In this document: in pieces, positions 48,121 through 59,445 of the stretch
How the letters are laid out: every line of letters begins with the position of its first letter
Numbering within the stretch: position 1 is the first letter of the stretch
DNA from: Megalopta genalis
Lineage: Eukaryota; Arthropoda; Insecta; Hymenoptera; Halictidae
DNA length: 64,000 nt
Direction of reading: 5' to 3'
Assembly: GCF_051020955.1 (NCBI RefSeq)
Contig: NC_135027.1
Span: 3,100,001-3,164,000, forward strand
The notes under the pieces: generated by a model
Told to the model about the DNA's origin: nothing
Seen by the model: the letters and a program-made list of their open reading frames with translations, nothing else
Database searches by the model: none
Made by a program: the position numbers and the translations under genes

Positions 48121-49397
48121 GTGCGATTTAAAATAGAAGAAATTTTCTCGGCTGAAAAGTTATTCGAATAGAAGAAAAACTAAAATAACTGGAAAATACC
48201 GATAGAACATTTACAACTCGGCGAAATGATCAAAGAAATATTACGACCTCTACATCCCAATATCTGTCTGCTACCTTCAGCTCAGATTGAAGTGGTTTAC
48301 GGGTCGAAAAGGACCCAGCGGCATCCGCAAGCCAGTCATTTCTCTCAGCAGTTGCAAGCTACTGCAGCCAGCGGTATTCGGATCCAATTCGAGGGAAAAC
48401 GTTCCAGCCGTGATTTGGGTAACCCGTGCGGCATCTCGTCGCTGCAAATCATCTCAGGAAAGCAGCCTCGAACTTTGACAAGGCACCGCGAGTAATGTCT
48501 CCTCCGGGTGACGAATATTCTCGACGCAGAGCGGAAGCCGTCTCATCGAACGAGAATCCTGGCGAAAGAACGGCGAACTGGGAATATCGCGCGCGCGCGA
48601 GAAACCGGCGGAAAATGCTTAAGAGATTTCGGGCTCTGTTAACCCGCTCTTTTGTTATCGCGGTGAAAGTCGAATTTGCATTCGCTCCGACGGCGCCGAC
48701 ACCTTGCTGTCTCAGCGGAATTTTTCTGGGTCAAAGGAGGCCGTGGACCGTCGCCCACGCCTCTCTCTCTCTATCTGTCCAGGATGATAAAACAGCGATG
48801 TCTGCAACCTACATCCATTGTCCGGCTGCCGTAGACGTTCCCAAGGAAGATAGAAATCCGGCAGCAATGTCTGCGATGCCGTGCAGCGCGTCCCGGTGCT
48901 TTGCGCAACACGTGTCATCTAATACGGTTATCTTCATCACTCGCGGCCCTAAGACTGTCGTGCTGCTCGCCTCGGACGTCCTGGGAATTCGAAGAGTCGT
49001 CAGATGAGCGATCCGACGCAGCATGCATCGCAACTGCAATAAGGTTTGATCCTCTGCTGCCGCCACAGCTTAGGCTGCCGGCTGCAAGATGATGCCGGGG
49101 AATCCCGTGCACCTGGTTGCAAGGACGCTTGTTATTCTAATCCCGGGTCGAGACGCGAGCGGAGCGCCGAGAAATTCGCTGATTTTGGATCTTTCGGGTA
49201 CCACGGTGAATATCGATTTTAAAGTCCTCACAGTTAGAACTGAACGTGTTGCACAAAATTGTCCGCGAGAAGAATAATCGGACTTTCGGACTCGAGGAGA
49301 GCTGCCACTCAGGTTTCCGAAATTATGCAACAGCGAGAAGATTGTATAGAATTGCATGCGATGCCTTTCTCCATCTATATTAATGATATTATTATTA

Positions 49398-50021
49398 TTG
49401 GGTTGGGGAATAAGTTCGTAGCGTTTATAAAAATATAAATTTTATTTTATTTTACAACGATTTTTTGCCGTTTGACGAAGTGTATAATAATCATTCGATA
49501 GAGCTCTTTCTGCTCTGCAAAACTGTGCTAATCGTCTTTTTGAGTAATTTAATTTTTTATTACTTTTGAAGTTTATAAATGGAATATCCAGGAGATAAAA
49601 AGCAACATTTTCGACACCTTCTCTTCTTCGCTTTTCATCGAGGCCAAAAAGCTGCTGAAGCAGCCCGGGACATTTGCAACGTATACGGAGAAGATATCAC
49701 AGGCGAGTCTACAGCACGGAAATGGTTTGCGAAGTTCAAAAATGGCGATTTTGACGTCGACGACACGCCCCGCAGCGGAAGACCTTCTGAATTCGACGAA
49801 TAGCGCCTCAAAGCACTTTTGAAGGAGAACGGTCATCAAACAAGTCGTGAATTGGCCGAAAAAATGAACTGCGATCATAAAACGATTCTCAATCATCTTC
49901 ATTCAATGGGATTTGCCGAAAAGTTGGGAGCCTGGGTGCCTTACGAGTTCAACAAAAACAACAAAGAAAATCGCCTTCAAATTGTTTGATAAAAACGCTA
50001 CGAACTTATTCCCCAACGCAA
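49398..50021 (+). mobile_element. Internally deleted mariner element with intact ends
   Basis: The left end TTGGGTTGGGGAATAAGTTC (continuing to 49426) and the right end (49993-50021) match at 28 of 29 positions. Both are flanked by TA (49396-49397 and 50022-50023), the mariner target duplication. The interior keeps the 5' untranslated part and the DNA-binding half of a mariner transposase gene, then jumps straight to the 3' end. The whole catalytic domain is absent, so the element could move only with transposase supplied in trans. Confidence 0.93.
49579..49989 (+). pseudogene. Mariner transposase remnant: DNA-binding half only, one stop codon
   Basis: The frame reads through 137 codons with one internal TAG (49801-49803), apparently a mutated Glu codon between SEFDE and RLKALL. 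The first part has the mariner helix-turn-helix (AFHRGQKAAEAARDIC, then WFAKFKNGDF and the RSGRPS linker). The second has the other helix-turn-helix (ELAEKMNCDHKTILNHL) and a WVPYEF version of the mariner WVPHEL motif. The sequence ends at ENRLQIV and a TGA shortly before the 3' inverted repeat. The D,D,D catalytic triad is missing. It is not functional as a transposase; the N-terminal part could in principle still bind ends. Confidence 0.9.
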
Positions 50022-50023
50022 TA

Positions 50024-50934
50024 GTTTAACTTACGAATCGTTAGATCTCATTTACCGTCATACTAAAAGTTTTCGTGGCCTTTAACATTTTATACAGTGC
50101 CTTATTTCTACCGCAACTGCAACGTACGAATGCTATTTCGTGCTATTTCGTCGGTGATAATAATTACAATGGAACACTTGCAAACATGACGTTTCTCCGT
50201 GTATCTAAAATAAATTAGAAAAGCGTACGGACGCGGAATAGCTATCAGCGTTCTTCTTACTTTTCAAAAATCCGGAACGACAATCATAATGCGAGTCACA
50301 AGAGCGCAGTATCAACGCAAAGAACTGAAATGCAGAAGTTCGTATAATGCAACCTTGTTACACCAAAGGGCTGCCCGAACAGCTGTGGAAGCATTAAAAT
50401 CATCCGCTTCAGGTGCGCGGGTTTTTGCAAGGAGGATGACGAGAGTCGAGTAGATGCTCTCGAGTTTGAGTCGTTCAACCCAGAAGGGTAGTTTCGGATT
50501 CGTCATTGGCCAAGCCAAGAAATTGGGACGCTAATACACGGTCAGCGGACGCCAAGGTCCCGATTCGACGTCTGGACGTCGGGGCGCCGCGCCGCTACGT
50601 CTGCAGCTCGAGGCGCAACGAAGAAGGGGATGCTTCGCTAACAGCCCCTTCCACGTGATGGAGCTATAAATCCCAAGCAACCTCCGCGTGTCTTCTGGAG
50701 ACCGAGACTCCCCCGCAATCGGCGTGCACGCTCTCGCGTTCCCTCGCCACGTGTTGCGGTTCCTGACGTCACGCAATTACGTCATCGATGCAGTCGCACC
50801 CCCGAACACCCCTGGCTCGCCGATACGTTCCGCTGGTTGCACTTTGCGGATAATTCTATATTCGTACAGTATTCCGAGTGAATTTTTCGAAACAAATTTA
50901 ATTCGACTGATCTCTCGAATAAATTCTTCGAATC
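50024..50934. other. Spacer between the two mariner copies
   Basis: Unique DNA, AT-rich to 50280 then GC-rich. No gene or repeat recognised. Confidence 0.5.
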
Positions 50935-51230
50935 AAATTTTATATTTTCTTTTATTTTACAACGATTTTTTGCTGTTTGACGAAGTGTATAATATTCATT
51001 CGATAGAACTCTTTCTGCTCTGCAAAACTGTGCTAATCGCTTTTTTTTGAGTAATTTAATTTTTTATTACTTTTGAGGCTTAGAAATGGAATATCCAGGA
51101 AGTAAAAAGCAACATTTTCGACATCTTCTCTTCTTCGCTTTTCATCGAGACCAAAAAGCTGCTCAAGCAGCCTGGGACATTTGCAACGTATACGGAAAAG
51201 GTGTCATAGGCGAGTCTACGGCACGGAAAT
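50935..51230 (+). mobile_element. Truncated second mariner copy
   Basis: This matches the left interior of the 49398 element, from the TTTTATTTTACAACGATTTTT block through ATG 51086 and 47 further codons of the transposase start, and ends abruptly at GCACGGAAAT where the first copy continues into TGGTTTGCG. Both inverted ends are missing. It differs from the first copy by scattered substitutions (for example TGGGAC for CGGGAC, GGTGTC for GATATC), so the two are related but not a recent duplicate. The frame hits TAA at 51230-51232. Confidence 0.85.
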
Positions 51231-51232
51231 AA

Positions 51233-53281
51233 ATTACTCGAATCGAGAGAGGAATTTTTAGTTTCGATACTAGCGGTACTTTCTGTGAACGGTCCGGAAA
51301 TATGAAGACTTAAGGGACACCATATGCTACAACATATAATTGCGCTGCCGATTAAACACTGTCACGGCCGTGGAACGTCCGAGGATCGATTAATCGCATA
51401 CCTCGGACTTGGGTAAAGCCGCGGATTATCCGTCCACATGAGCACGCCTTGTTAGGCTAAGCCTATTGTCTGATCAGATTCCTAATGCTGTTTCGATATT
51501 AACGCTCTGGCTCCTTGCGAAGCATTAATTGACTTGTCGACGACACTGTTGTAGCTACCGGCGTTAATGTTCGGATTAATTGTTCCGCCAAGCCAATTGT
51601 TTCGTTGAACCAGGATGATTGCAACTATCACTGTGCAACAAATTACGAAATTTTTAATCCTCGAGTTTTGTATAATATAATTTAAAATCCAATGCTAAAT
51701 GGAATACCCACAGAATCCGTAGAAGAAAATTTAACAAAATAGTAACAATCACTGGACTAATTTTTTTAAAATTTTGTGCGTTGCGTTGATGCGGCGTTGT
51801 CTATCGCAAAACGCTAAGTGTAATATTTATTCATTTGTGCATCAAAGGGACACAACCCTCCCCTCCCTACCCCTCGTAAATAAAATATATTATTATGATT
51901 GTTACTATTATTACATATTTTTTTCAGAAAACCATGAAAGCTCTCGCGGTGCTTTCGAATGACGCGGTGTAATTTTAGAACGATCTCGCCGGTTCGACGC
52001 GGGGGTGTGGACGTCAGGGTGCGAGGATTCGCCAGGCGCGATGACGTCGGACGTGATGCGACGGTACACACCGTTGACGTCACCGTTACACCACACGGAA
52101 TTGAATTTCCAATCTTTTTCTGTTTCCCGAGCCGGGCCGATGTTGGACATCGGCGTCGGCGCGGCCACGTCGGGAAAACACGCGGCCGTTTAAAATTATA
52201 CTCGGCTTTGCGACCATGCCCACGGCCGTGTCGCATCGATCGATCACCTTTATAGCGCGTCATCCGTTAATGTTTCCCATGGTTCTCGCTCCGTAGCATC
52301 TTTCCTACGAATAATATTCTCTGTCGCCGAAAACGTGTGCACGGCCACCGATGGTAAACAAATTCCCGGCGATTTACGTGCCGCGGCACAAAGGACGATT
52401 GACTCCGCGATTCGGGGGATCGCCGAATCGGATAGTAATTGCCGGTTATCGGAGGGAGAGGGGGGGACAAATATTAATTGGATAACGCCGGCAGATTCGA
52501 ACCAACTAGAAAATGGGATTCGGACTCGGGGCGCGCAGCCGGGGCGTTAATGAAATTTTTGTTAATTTCGGGCCGACCGAGAGGAGAATTAACCGATTGA
52601 TCGTTTAATGCCGTTCGTTTGAACGAGCACGCCGTGGGCCGTGCCGAGAGTGCATTTCCGGGTGCATATCGGGCCGCGGTAAACTTTTTAACGCGGCAAT
52701 CAGCTGCCCGGCTGCGAGATGGTGTTGGGCCTGGGAATTGGCCTGGGCGAAATTCATTGTGTCGCCGTTGTTGCACGGTCATCGATTTCCGGTTTGGTAT
52801 GTCGCGCACACTGGCCCGATTGCCGGCAGAAATGCATTCGGCGCACGTTTCTCTGTCATTAGAACGTAAACTCCGATAGCTCATTTACGAGCATCGGCCC
52901 AATCAGAGGAGAATCTTCCGCTTGTTCGTTTTCGGGATCGATCACCCCCGTCCCCCTCTTTTCCCGGTATTCGCGTCGTTCCATGCACCCTTCAACCGGT
53001 CGGCCTGTCTGACGACAACGACAGCCGGAAATCACGGTCGCTTCCGGTTTCGTTCACCGGGCCTCAGCTCTTTCGTTGTTCCACCGTCATCCCGTGAAAC
53101 GCCGAGGAACCGCATCGATGATAAATAAGCTGCGGAACGGATGCATTTCGGTGCACTGGTTTCTTGCGCTCGCCATGCCATTTTAGCTGTCACAACGCTG
53201 GCAATATTTTACTCACCGCGAGATACGAATCTCGCAATTTTAATGTACACACGTCGGAAAGTATGTTGACTACTTTTAAGA
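51233..53281. other. No gene recognised
   Basis: AT-rich around 51650-51930, CpG-rich at 51960-53130 with many overlapping chance ORFs, then AT-rich into the inverted-repeat element. Confidence 0.5.
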
Positions 53282-53590
53282 TGCAATAACTTTTTTAAAA
53301 CTGGTCTAAGATACTTGAACTCTTGTTTTAAATAATAGAAGGACCAGTGAATGACGAATATACTTAATTAATTAATTTAATTTTGCTATTACATCGGATA
53401 ACGAAAAGAAATAAAGAACTTACGTTTTCAAACCTTTTTATCTAAGCCTATAACGAAAATTTAAACGATTCCAAAGTTTTGTAAAAACTTGTTCAAACAT
53501 TGTCTGACTAGTTCGTCAGTGTAACAACTGAAAAGAATTCAGATCATTTGGTACAATTTTAAGAAAGTTATTGCGATTTTAAAAGTTTCC
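53282..53590. repeat. Inverted-repeat element of a dispersed family
   Basis: The left arm GATGCAATAACTTTTTTAAA with ACTGGTCTAAGATACTTGAA pairs with the right arm TTCAGATCATTTGGTACAAT followed by TTTAAGAAAGTTATTGCGAT. A single arm of the same family occurs at about 42121-42240 (including TTTAATTTTGCTATTAC and a CGGA run shared with 53387-53402), and a short piece at about 62470-62505 (AAATCATTTGGTCAATTTTA). No coding capacity and no clear target duplication. The class is unknown. Confidence 0.65.
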
Positions 53591-53596
53591 AAAATA

Positions 53597-53755
53597 TTAT
53601 ATAATATAATAATATAATAGTATAATAGTATAATAATATAACAATATAATAATATAATATAATAATATATATATTATATTATTATATTTAATACTAATAT
53701 AGTATAATAATATAATAATATAATAACATAATAACATAATAATATAATATAATAT
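53597..53755. repeat. AT-only array, ATA/ATAATAT units
   Basis: Almost pure A/T with units such as AATATAATAATATAATAG. It lies directly beside the inverted-repeat element ending at 53590. Low-complexity - strand ORFs here are artefacts. Confidence 0.85.
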
Positions 53756-54891
53756 TCTCTGCATCAGTATTGAATTACGGAGCACTGAAAGCAGCTGTTT
53801 CCTATTATTTTATAAAACTGACAATAATCGTGAATGAAAAAATTAGCGACCCGTCTGTTCGACATATCTCGTAAACCTAGTGTTGAACTAATAAATTCAG
53901 AACGAAGGATATTGACAAGAAATTAATTAATGCGATGTAGGTCGCCTCTCCCATCTTCAAAGATGAAGCTGGATGCTCGTGGTGCTAAGTTAAGATAACT
54001 GAGAATTTATCAGCGGTCGGGGCCGTGTCCTGTCTCTAGATCATGAGCTGCGGAGTACAGGATCTTTCAGGAAGTTCCTCGGCTCTATGCACTCTCGGAA
54101 TCCTGATTAATAGTTACGCCCTGAGTTATCTCTCTCTCCTGATCGTCCGTCTAGCCAGGCGACCCGTGTCCCCTCTATCCAGCAACGTTACCCTTCGCTC
54201 ATCGCGTCGTTGCCTCTCTACGACCCGGTTTAAGTATCCCGACGACCTTAACCTCGACTAATCAGCCAAGGACGCTACGGTTGCGGGGCCGCGGGGGGAC
54301 GATCCGCGCACCAAATTCTATCCCGAAAACAGGGTACTCGGTTACCTCGCCTCGATAAGTCCCGCCGGATGCGCCCTTGTTAATTAACTTTTCTCCATAC
54401 AATACCCCTCCCCCCTCCCTCGCTATCTTCTGGCCCCAGCAAGGATATCATTACCGTTGTTGCCGCGAAATTACGGGCTCTGTCACAAAATCGAAGTAAT
54501 GAAACTAACGAGACACCGAGGCTGCAAATTCTAACGAAGTTTCGGAAGTGGATGATGAATTGATTTACCCGCGGACGACCGGCGTGCTCACGTTTGTAGC
54601 CAACGTGTTAAATTTATCTTCGGGATAATTGCTTTCCGCTTGGTCCGACGTTTGCATTAATTTTCGCCGAGGAGAGCAAAATGGTCTTTGTCGCAGTAAT
54701 ATCTGGCGCTGAAGCAAACATCGTTTTTCTCACACGTTTCCAGAAACGATGGTGAAATTCCTCGGATGAAAATAGGTAACTGATTAATATTAATAGAGGA
54801 AGAAATACTTTTTTCCATTTAACTCGCTGTTACCATCCTATATTTGCACTGCAAGCAAGAATTAAACACAACGGTGTTTTATTAAGCATTG
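53756..54891. other. No gene recognised
   Basis: A GC-rich patch at 53935-54420 stands out from its AT-rich surroundings. It has short overlapping ORFs and no recognisable domain or RNA fold. It ends at the lone pogo-like terminal repeat at 54892. Confidence 0.45.
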
Positions 54892-54911
54892 CAGTGGAAC
54901 CTCGATTATCC
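54892..54911 (+). mobile_element. Possible pogo/Tigger-type terminal repeat, single end
   Basis: CAGTGGAACCTCGATTATCC resembles the ends of pogo/Tigger elements and their MITEs. A weak partner (GGTGGATAAT at about 55083-55092) lies just before the TTAA MITE at 55094 but lacks the outer bases, so only one end is supported. Confidence 0.35.
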
Positions 54912-55093
54912 ACGCCAACATCAGAAATCTCTATCGTCCAATTGCGTTTCAGATGCGATCAGCTCGATCTAAAGCAATTCACATGCAAGACGATTTGCAG
55001 TACAGTATTTAACGAAATGAGCGGAAGCTTGAAATATTGTAACTGTCATTCTTGACAATACGTGCATAAATTTGGTAAAAACGGTGGATAATA

Positions 55094-55343
55094 TTAACCC
55101 TTTGCACTCGAAGCCATTTTAACTCTGACTTCGAAATAGTTTTCACGGCTTACAGGATTCCCATTTTGTTTGACTCAAGTGCAATTTATGTATATGAAAT
55201 CGAATTCTGTGACCCGTGCAACAATCACGTTTTCAACCATTTTTAAGATATAAACAAATTCGATAATGTTAAAATTACTCCGGAACGTTATATAACAATT
55301 TTAAGTTGTGAGTCGGAGTCACCAGTCGAGTGCAAAGGGTTAA
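55094..55343 (+). mobile_element. TTAA-flanked MITE, CCCTTTGCACTCGA family
   Basis: TTAA 55094-55097 is followed by CCCTTTGCACTCGAAGCC, and the right end TCGAGTGCAAAGGG is followed by TTAA 55340-55343. Ends are perfect over 14 bp. At 250 bp it is the most compact copy and may be closest to the unexpanded form. The right-end hairpin is partly decayed (GTTGTGAGTC...GTCACCAG). Confidence 0.88.
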
Positions 55344-56179
55344 ACTTTGCGCACATCTATTAATACCTTTTGCTAGAAGAATGTATGATTTAAACAGTTT
55401 TGGTTTATCAGTTCCGTCGATTACACCGCACTCTTGCGCGCGTACGCGCAAGCATTTCATTTTGCGTAAACATCCGCTATCTATAAGCAAAAATCTGAAG
55501 TTCCCAGCGTCATAAACATTCCCGTCGATCGATCCGCATAGCGATCGACAAGACACATTCCTGGGCGTTCCAGGGAAGCTCCTATTTTCTTCGCTGACGG
55601 ATATTATTATTATTCGACGTTGTCAACGCGCCTCGCGATTTGCCGAGCAACGTGTAGCATGTACTATACGCTCGACACATACACGCGTGCACCTTTCACT
55701 CGAGAACGCGAATAAAGCGAGGAAGATAGTATCTGGCACGCTGACGATGTTGACTCCTCGATAACGAGATATTTCCCTCGCGAAACCGCCGACTCCCGAC
55801 GAAATGTATTCCGGCAAGTTTTACGCCCGCAAAGGAGACGGGACATTTTTCCATAATTACACGATCAACGGTACGCCGGGTGGGGCCCCGAACGAATTTG
55901 CTATTTTCCCGTGGAAATTTGAAATGCAGAGTGCCGGCTCGCGAGGGAGTATCTGCGACGCGATGCAACCTGCTGCAACGGGGACGGGTTCGACGTCGAA
56001 ACCCGTGGGCGTCGCTGTTGTAAGTCGAAGAATATTTCGAATAATTAACATGAGAATGATAAAGCCGCACGGCGGACCGAGTAATCTCTGTCCCGGATCT
56101 CGCCGGCTGTAAAGCTGATGTTAACCATCGCCGGATAGACGGTTCTCACGATTTCATGCCATTCATGCATGGGGATCCA
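55344..56179. other. No gene recognised
   Basis: CpG-rich unique DNA with overlapping ORFs on both strands (55696-56070 -, 55804-56112 +). The mutual overlap and lack of domains argue against genes. Confidence 0.5.
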
Positions 56180-56790
56180 TTCAAATCTTTGGTCGGCAAT
56201 TTCTGAACAGATTCGTTTTGATCTTTGGCCAGCAACTTCTCAATTGATTCAATCGAAGAATAATTACTCGACGGATTTCTTTGAAATATTTGTGCACTCA
56301 TTTCTGAATAGATTCATGCTATAACCTTTAGACAGCAATTTTTGAATAGGTCCATTCTGATATTTAGCATGCAATTTCTGAATAGATTCGTTCAAATATT
56401 TATGCGCTAATTTCTGAATACATTCATTTAAATAAGTAGACAGTAATTTCTGAATAGATTCATGCTATAACCTTTAGACAGCAATTTTTGAATAGGTTCA
56501 TTCTGATATTTAGCATGCAATTTCTGAATAGATTCGTTCAAATATTTATGCGCTAATTTCTGAATACATTCATTTAAATAAGTAGGCAGCAATTTCTGAA
56601 TAGATTCATTCTTAACCTTTAGACAGCAATTTTTGGATAGGTTCATTCTGATATTTAACATGCAATTTCTGAATAGATTCGTTCAAATATTTATGCGCTA
56701 ATTTCTGAATACATTCATTTAAATAAGTAAACAGTAATTTCTGAATAGATTCATTCTAATCTTCAGGCAGCAATGATTGAATAAATTTCT
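56180..56790. repeat. Minisatellite, 36-bp units in a higher order of about 145 bp
   Basis: Units of the type AATTTCTGAATAGATTC plus a variable half repeat every 36 bp. Four units form a larger period of about 145 bp, marked by CCTTTAGACAGC at 56325, 56471 and 56616. Because 36 is a multiple of 3, one - strand frame stays open for 77 codons as a 12-residue repeat (NESIQKL core). This is expected from the repeat and not evidence of a gene. Confidence 0.88.
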
Positions 56791-57298
56791 TAATTCACAA
56801 GCCCTCTAGACAGATCAATTTATTGTTGAACCTACTTATTCGATCCGTTAAAACAATGCGAATAAACGGAAAAATGAAAAAAATTGTTCAAGTTCCCGAA
56901 TCCCGAATGCTCACAGTTCCGTTAACATCGACCCCGAAGGAGCACTCCATATCCTTCTAAACATTTGCGCTCGTTCGGAGCCGACGGCAGCCGATTAAAA
57001 ACCGTCGTTGAATAATGCAGCTCATCTCGGACGATATCTCGATACGGGGATCCCGATCGGGGGATACGATCGATCCCACGAGCCGGGGGAGAAGGAGCGA
57101 AGGATGAATAATACGGCGGGTCGAGTGTTTTTCAAATATCTGGCCCGAAGGCTGCGCCGGGGCTCGGCCATGATGAACTAGACGAGATGCCTTCGACTGT
57201 GAGTTCTTAGCGACTCGTATAATAGGTCTATTGGGATTCGAAAGGATCTTTTAAACAGCGCAATCTTCAAGAACTCCGGAGGTTGGGGCAGAGTGATA
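56791..57298. other. Unique spacer between tandem arrays
   Basis: No gene, repeat or RNA recognised. Confidence 0.5.
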
Positions 57299-57601
57299 AA
57301 GAGAGACAGAGGCAGAAGAGAGAGAGAGGGAGAGAGTGAGAGAGGGAGAGAGAAAGGCAGCTAGAGGGGGGGAGAACGCGCGCGCGCAAGAGAAATGGAG
57401 AAAAAAGAGCGAGAAAGAGGAAGAGAGGAAGAGAGAACTAGAGAGAACTAGAGGGAGAGAGAAAGAGAGCAAGAGAAAAAAATAAAGAGCAAGAAAGAGA
57501 GAGAAAGACAGAGAGCTAGAGAATGAGAGAGAGAGAGAGAGAGAGAGAGCAAGAGAAAAAAATAAAGAGCAAAAAAGAGAGAGAAAGATAGAGAGCTAGT
57601 G

Positions 57602-57636
<35 letters not shown>

Positions 57637-57665
57637 GAGAGAGAGCAAGAGAACCCGAGAAAGAA

Positions 57666-57707
<42 letters not shown>

Positions 57708-57782
57708 ATCGAGAGAGAAAGAGCGAGATAGAGAGAGAGAGCAAGAGAAATCAAGGGAGAAAGAGCGAGAAAGAGAGAGAGA
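57299..57782. repeat. Long imperfect GA-rich microsatellite
   Basis: About 480 bp of GAGAGA with interspersed AAAGAG, GCAAGAG and AAAAAATAAAGAGC. A duplicated block GCAAGAGAAAAAAATAAAGA occurs at about 57469 and 57549. The long Ser/Leu and Arg/Glu reading frames here are repeat artefacts. Confidence 0.9.
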
Positions 57783-59131
57783 AGTGCCGAGCCTCGAAGA
57801 GTTAATTAGGAAAGTTCCAGGAAAGGGGGAGAATTCTATTAAGACTCGGTTTTGCATGTCGACGATGAGGATGGCCTCTCGAATACGTCGACTACCCTCC
57901 TCGCTCCGAACGTATTCGATGATGGCTCGTTTATGACGTTCGCCGGCTCGAGGAGCTGTTCTCGAATCGCGGAATCCTTTCGAGCCCGACCCGCACGCCG
58001 AAGATAGGACCCGGCTACCCTTTGATCCGCCCTCTACGATCCGACGTACCCTATTCGGCCCACCACGGGCGATGCTCGCGAGATTACTCGAGCATCCGAA
58101 AATAACGGGGATCCGCTGACTTTTCCTTAAAACACGGAAGTCGCTTTTCAGTCGGGATGTCGAGGGCTCTCTCGATTTCAACATGAACTTCTTCTGCCTC
58201 GTGAAAAGACCAAGATAATCATGATTCATATCTCTTTACCTGCGGCATCTGCGATAGCTTGTATGAGCACTAAAGTCGATTTTTAATTTATTATTTAGGG
58301 TAATGGAGCTGGTTACTTGATCCCGTTTACTTTAATAAATAAGTAAATAAATAAATAAATACGAATGGATGAACATTTATAACTGATGAAGAAAATTTTA
58401 TCTCAATTTAAAGAAGAGAAATATATTTCGTAGACTCCGTTTGAAATTCTTCGTCTCCTTCTTAATCGTCTCGATTGCTTTAGTTATACGACATTCCTTT
58501 GGCATTTCTAAATAATATCGTTTAGCTTAGAGCCTGACAGTGAATATTTATGAAAGCTCGCAGTCTCGACGACCGACCTGGTGCAAAAAAGGAATTAATA
58601 AACATTACCGGCGTATAATGTATACGATATCGTGAAAGAACGAGGTGCAGCCGGAGGCTGTTTGAAATCCTCCCATCGAGGCAATGAAAGGTAATAAATT
58701 CGTGGCTAACTTCATCGCGAAACCTTTATATTACTTTAAACCTTATTAAGAAGCGTTTCTTATGAATGCATAAACTTGATTCGTATCCGTTAGATTATCA
58801 AACATTTAGGTCAGCTTTGAAAACCACCTCCGACTGTATTTCACACTCGGACAATTCTTTGCGACGATTATTACCTAATGAAAACCATGAAATAGGAGTA
58901 ATAACATTTCTGCGTACATCTGTGCTTATTCAACTTCTCCGAATTCTATTCAGACTTTTAATAAGTCTTTTTTCTTTTTTAATATACTATAAAGCAATGT
59001 ACAGAATTATTAACGATATGCAAATTACTGTACATGACAGCATTACATTTATATTCATATTATTTATTCATAGTGTTTTTTTCGTAGCTTATCGTAGTTT
59101 TTATATTGTTTTTCATATTAATAAAAAATTA
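57783..59131. other. No gene recognised
   Basis: GC-rich to about 58230, AT-rich afterwards with an (AAAT)n-like run at 58338-58361. The 124-codon + ORF at 58766-59140 is AT-rich and Phe/Ile-biased and has no recognisable domain. Confidence 0.5.
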
Positions 59132-59445
59132 TTCGAATGATGAACCATTCGAATAAAGAATTACTCGAATAAAGAATTACTAGAATAAAGAATTACTCGA
59201 ATAAAGAATTACTAGAATAAAGAATTACTCGAATAAAGAATTACTAGAATAAAGAATCATTCGAATAAAGAATCATTCGAATAAAGAATCATTAGAATAA
59301 AGAATCATTCGAATAATGAACCTTTCGAATAAAGAATCATTCGAATAAAACATTCGAATAGAAATAATTTATTCGAATAAAATATTCGCATAGAAGTAAT
59401 TTATTCGAATAGAACATTCGAATAGAAGTAATTTATTCGAATAAA
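59132..59445. repeat. Minisatellite, 16-bp GAATAAAGAATTACTC-type units
   Basis: Alternating units TCGAATAAAGAATTAC and TAGAATAAAGAATTAC repeat every 16 bp (a 32-bp higher order), then change to GAATAAAGAATCATTC forms and finally to looser TTATTCGAATA forms. The gradient suggests expansion from the left-centre. Confidence 0.85.

Larger units (their letters stand above)
40960..49397. other. Large gene-free stretch
   Basis: Apart from the dispersed motifs listed separately, it holds GA-rich DNA at 41000-41710, a simple GCAGA-type run at 43170-43260, (GATTC)n at 43829-43862, (AAAT)n at 45971-45992, a GC palindromic run CCGGCCGGCCGGCCGG at about 46525-46541 and an AT-rich block at 46720-47550. 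ORFs up to 193 codons (48426-49007, +) are unrecognisable. Confidence 0.5.

Noticed and set aside
48426..49007. 193-codon + strand ORF
   Set aside because: No recognisable domain, and ORFs of similar quality occur in other frames of the same stretch.
53935..54270. GC-rich patch considered as an RNA gene or transposon remnant
   Set aside because: No cloverleaf, no conserved rRNA/snRNA blocks and no inverted ends could be identified.
56428..56661. 77-codon repeat-protein ORF
   Set aside because: The open frame follows from a 36-bp tandem unit and there is no independent coding signal.
57448..57744. Ser/Leu-rich and Arg/Glu-rich ORFs in GA/CT tracts (also around 822-1115, 14052-14573 and 24142-24390)
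   Set aside because: Direct translations of dinucleotide repeats, which lack stops in some frames.
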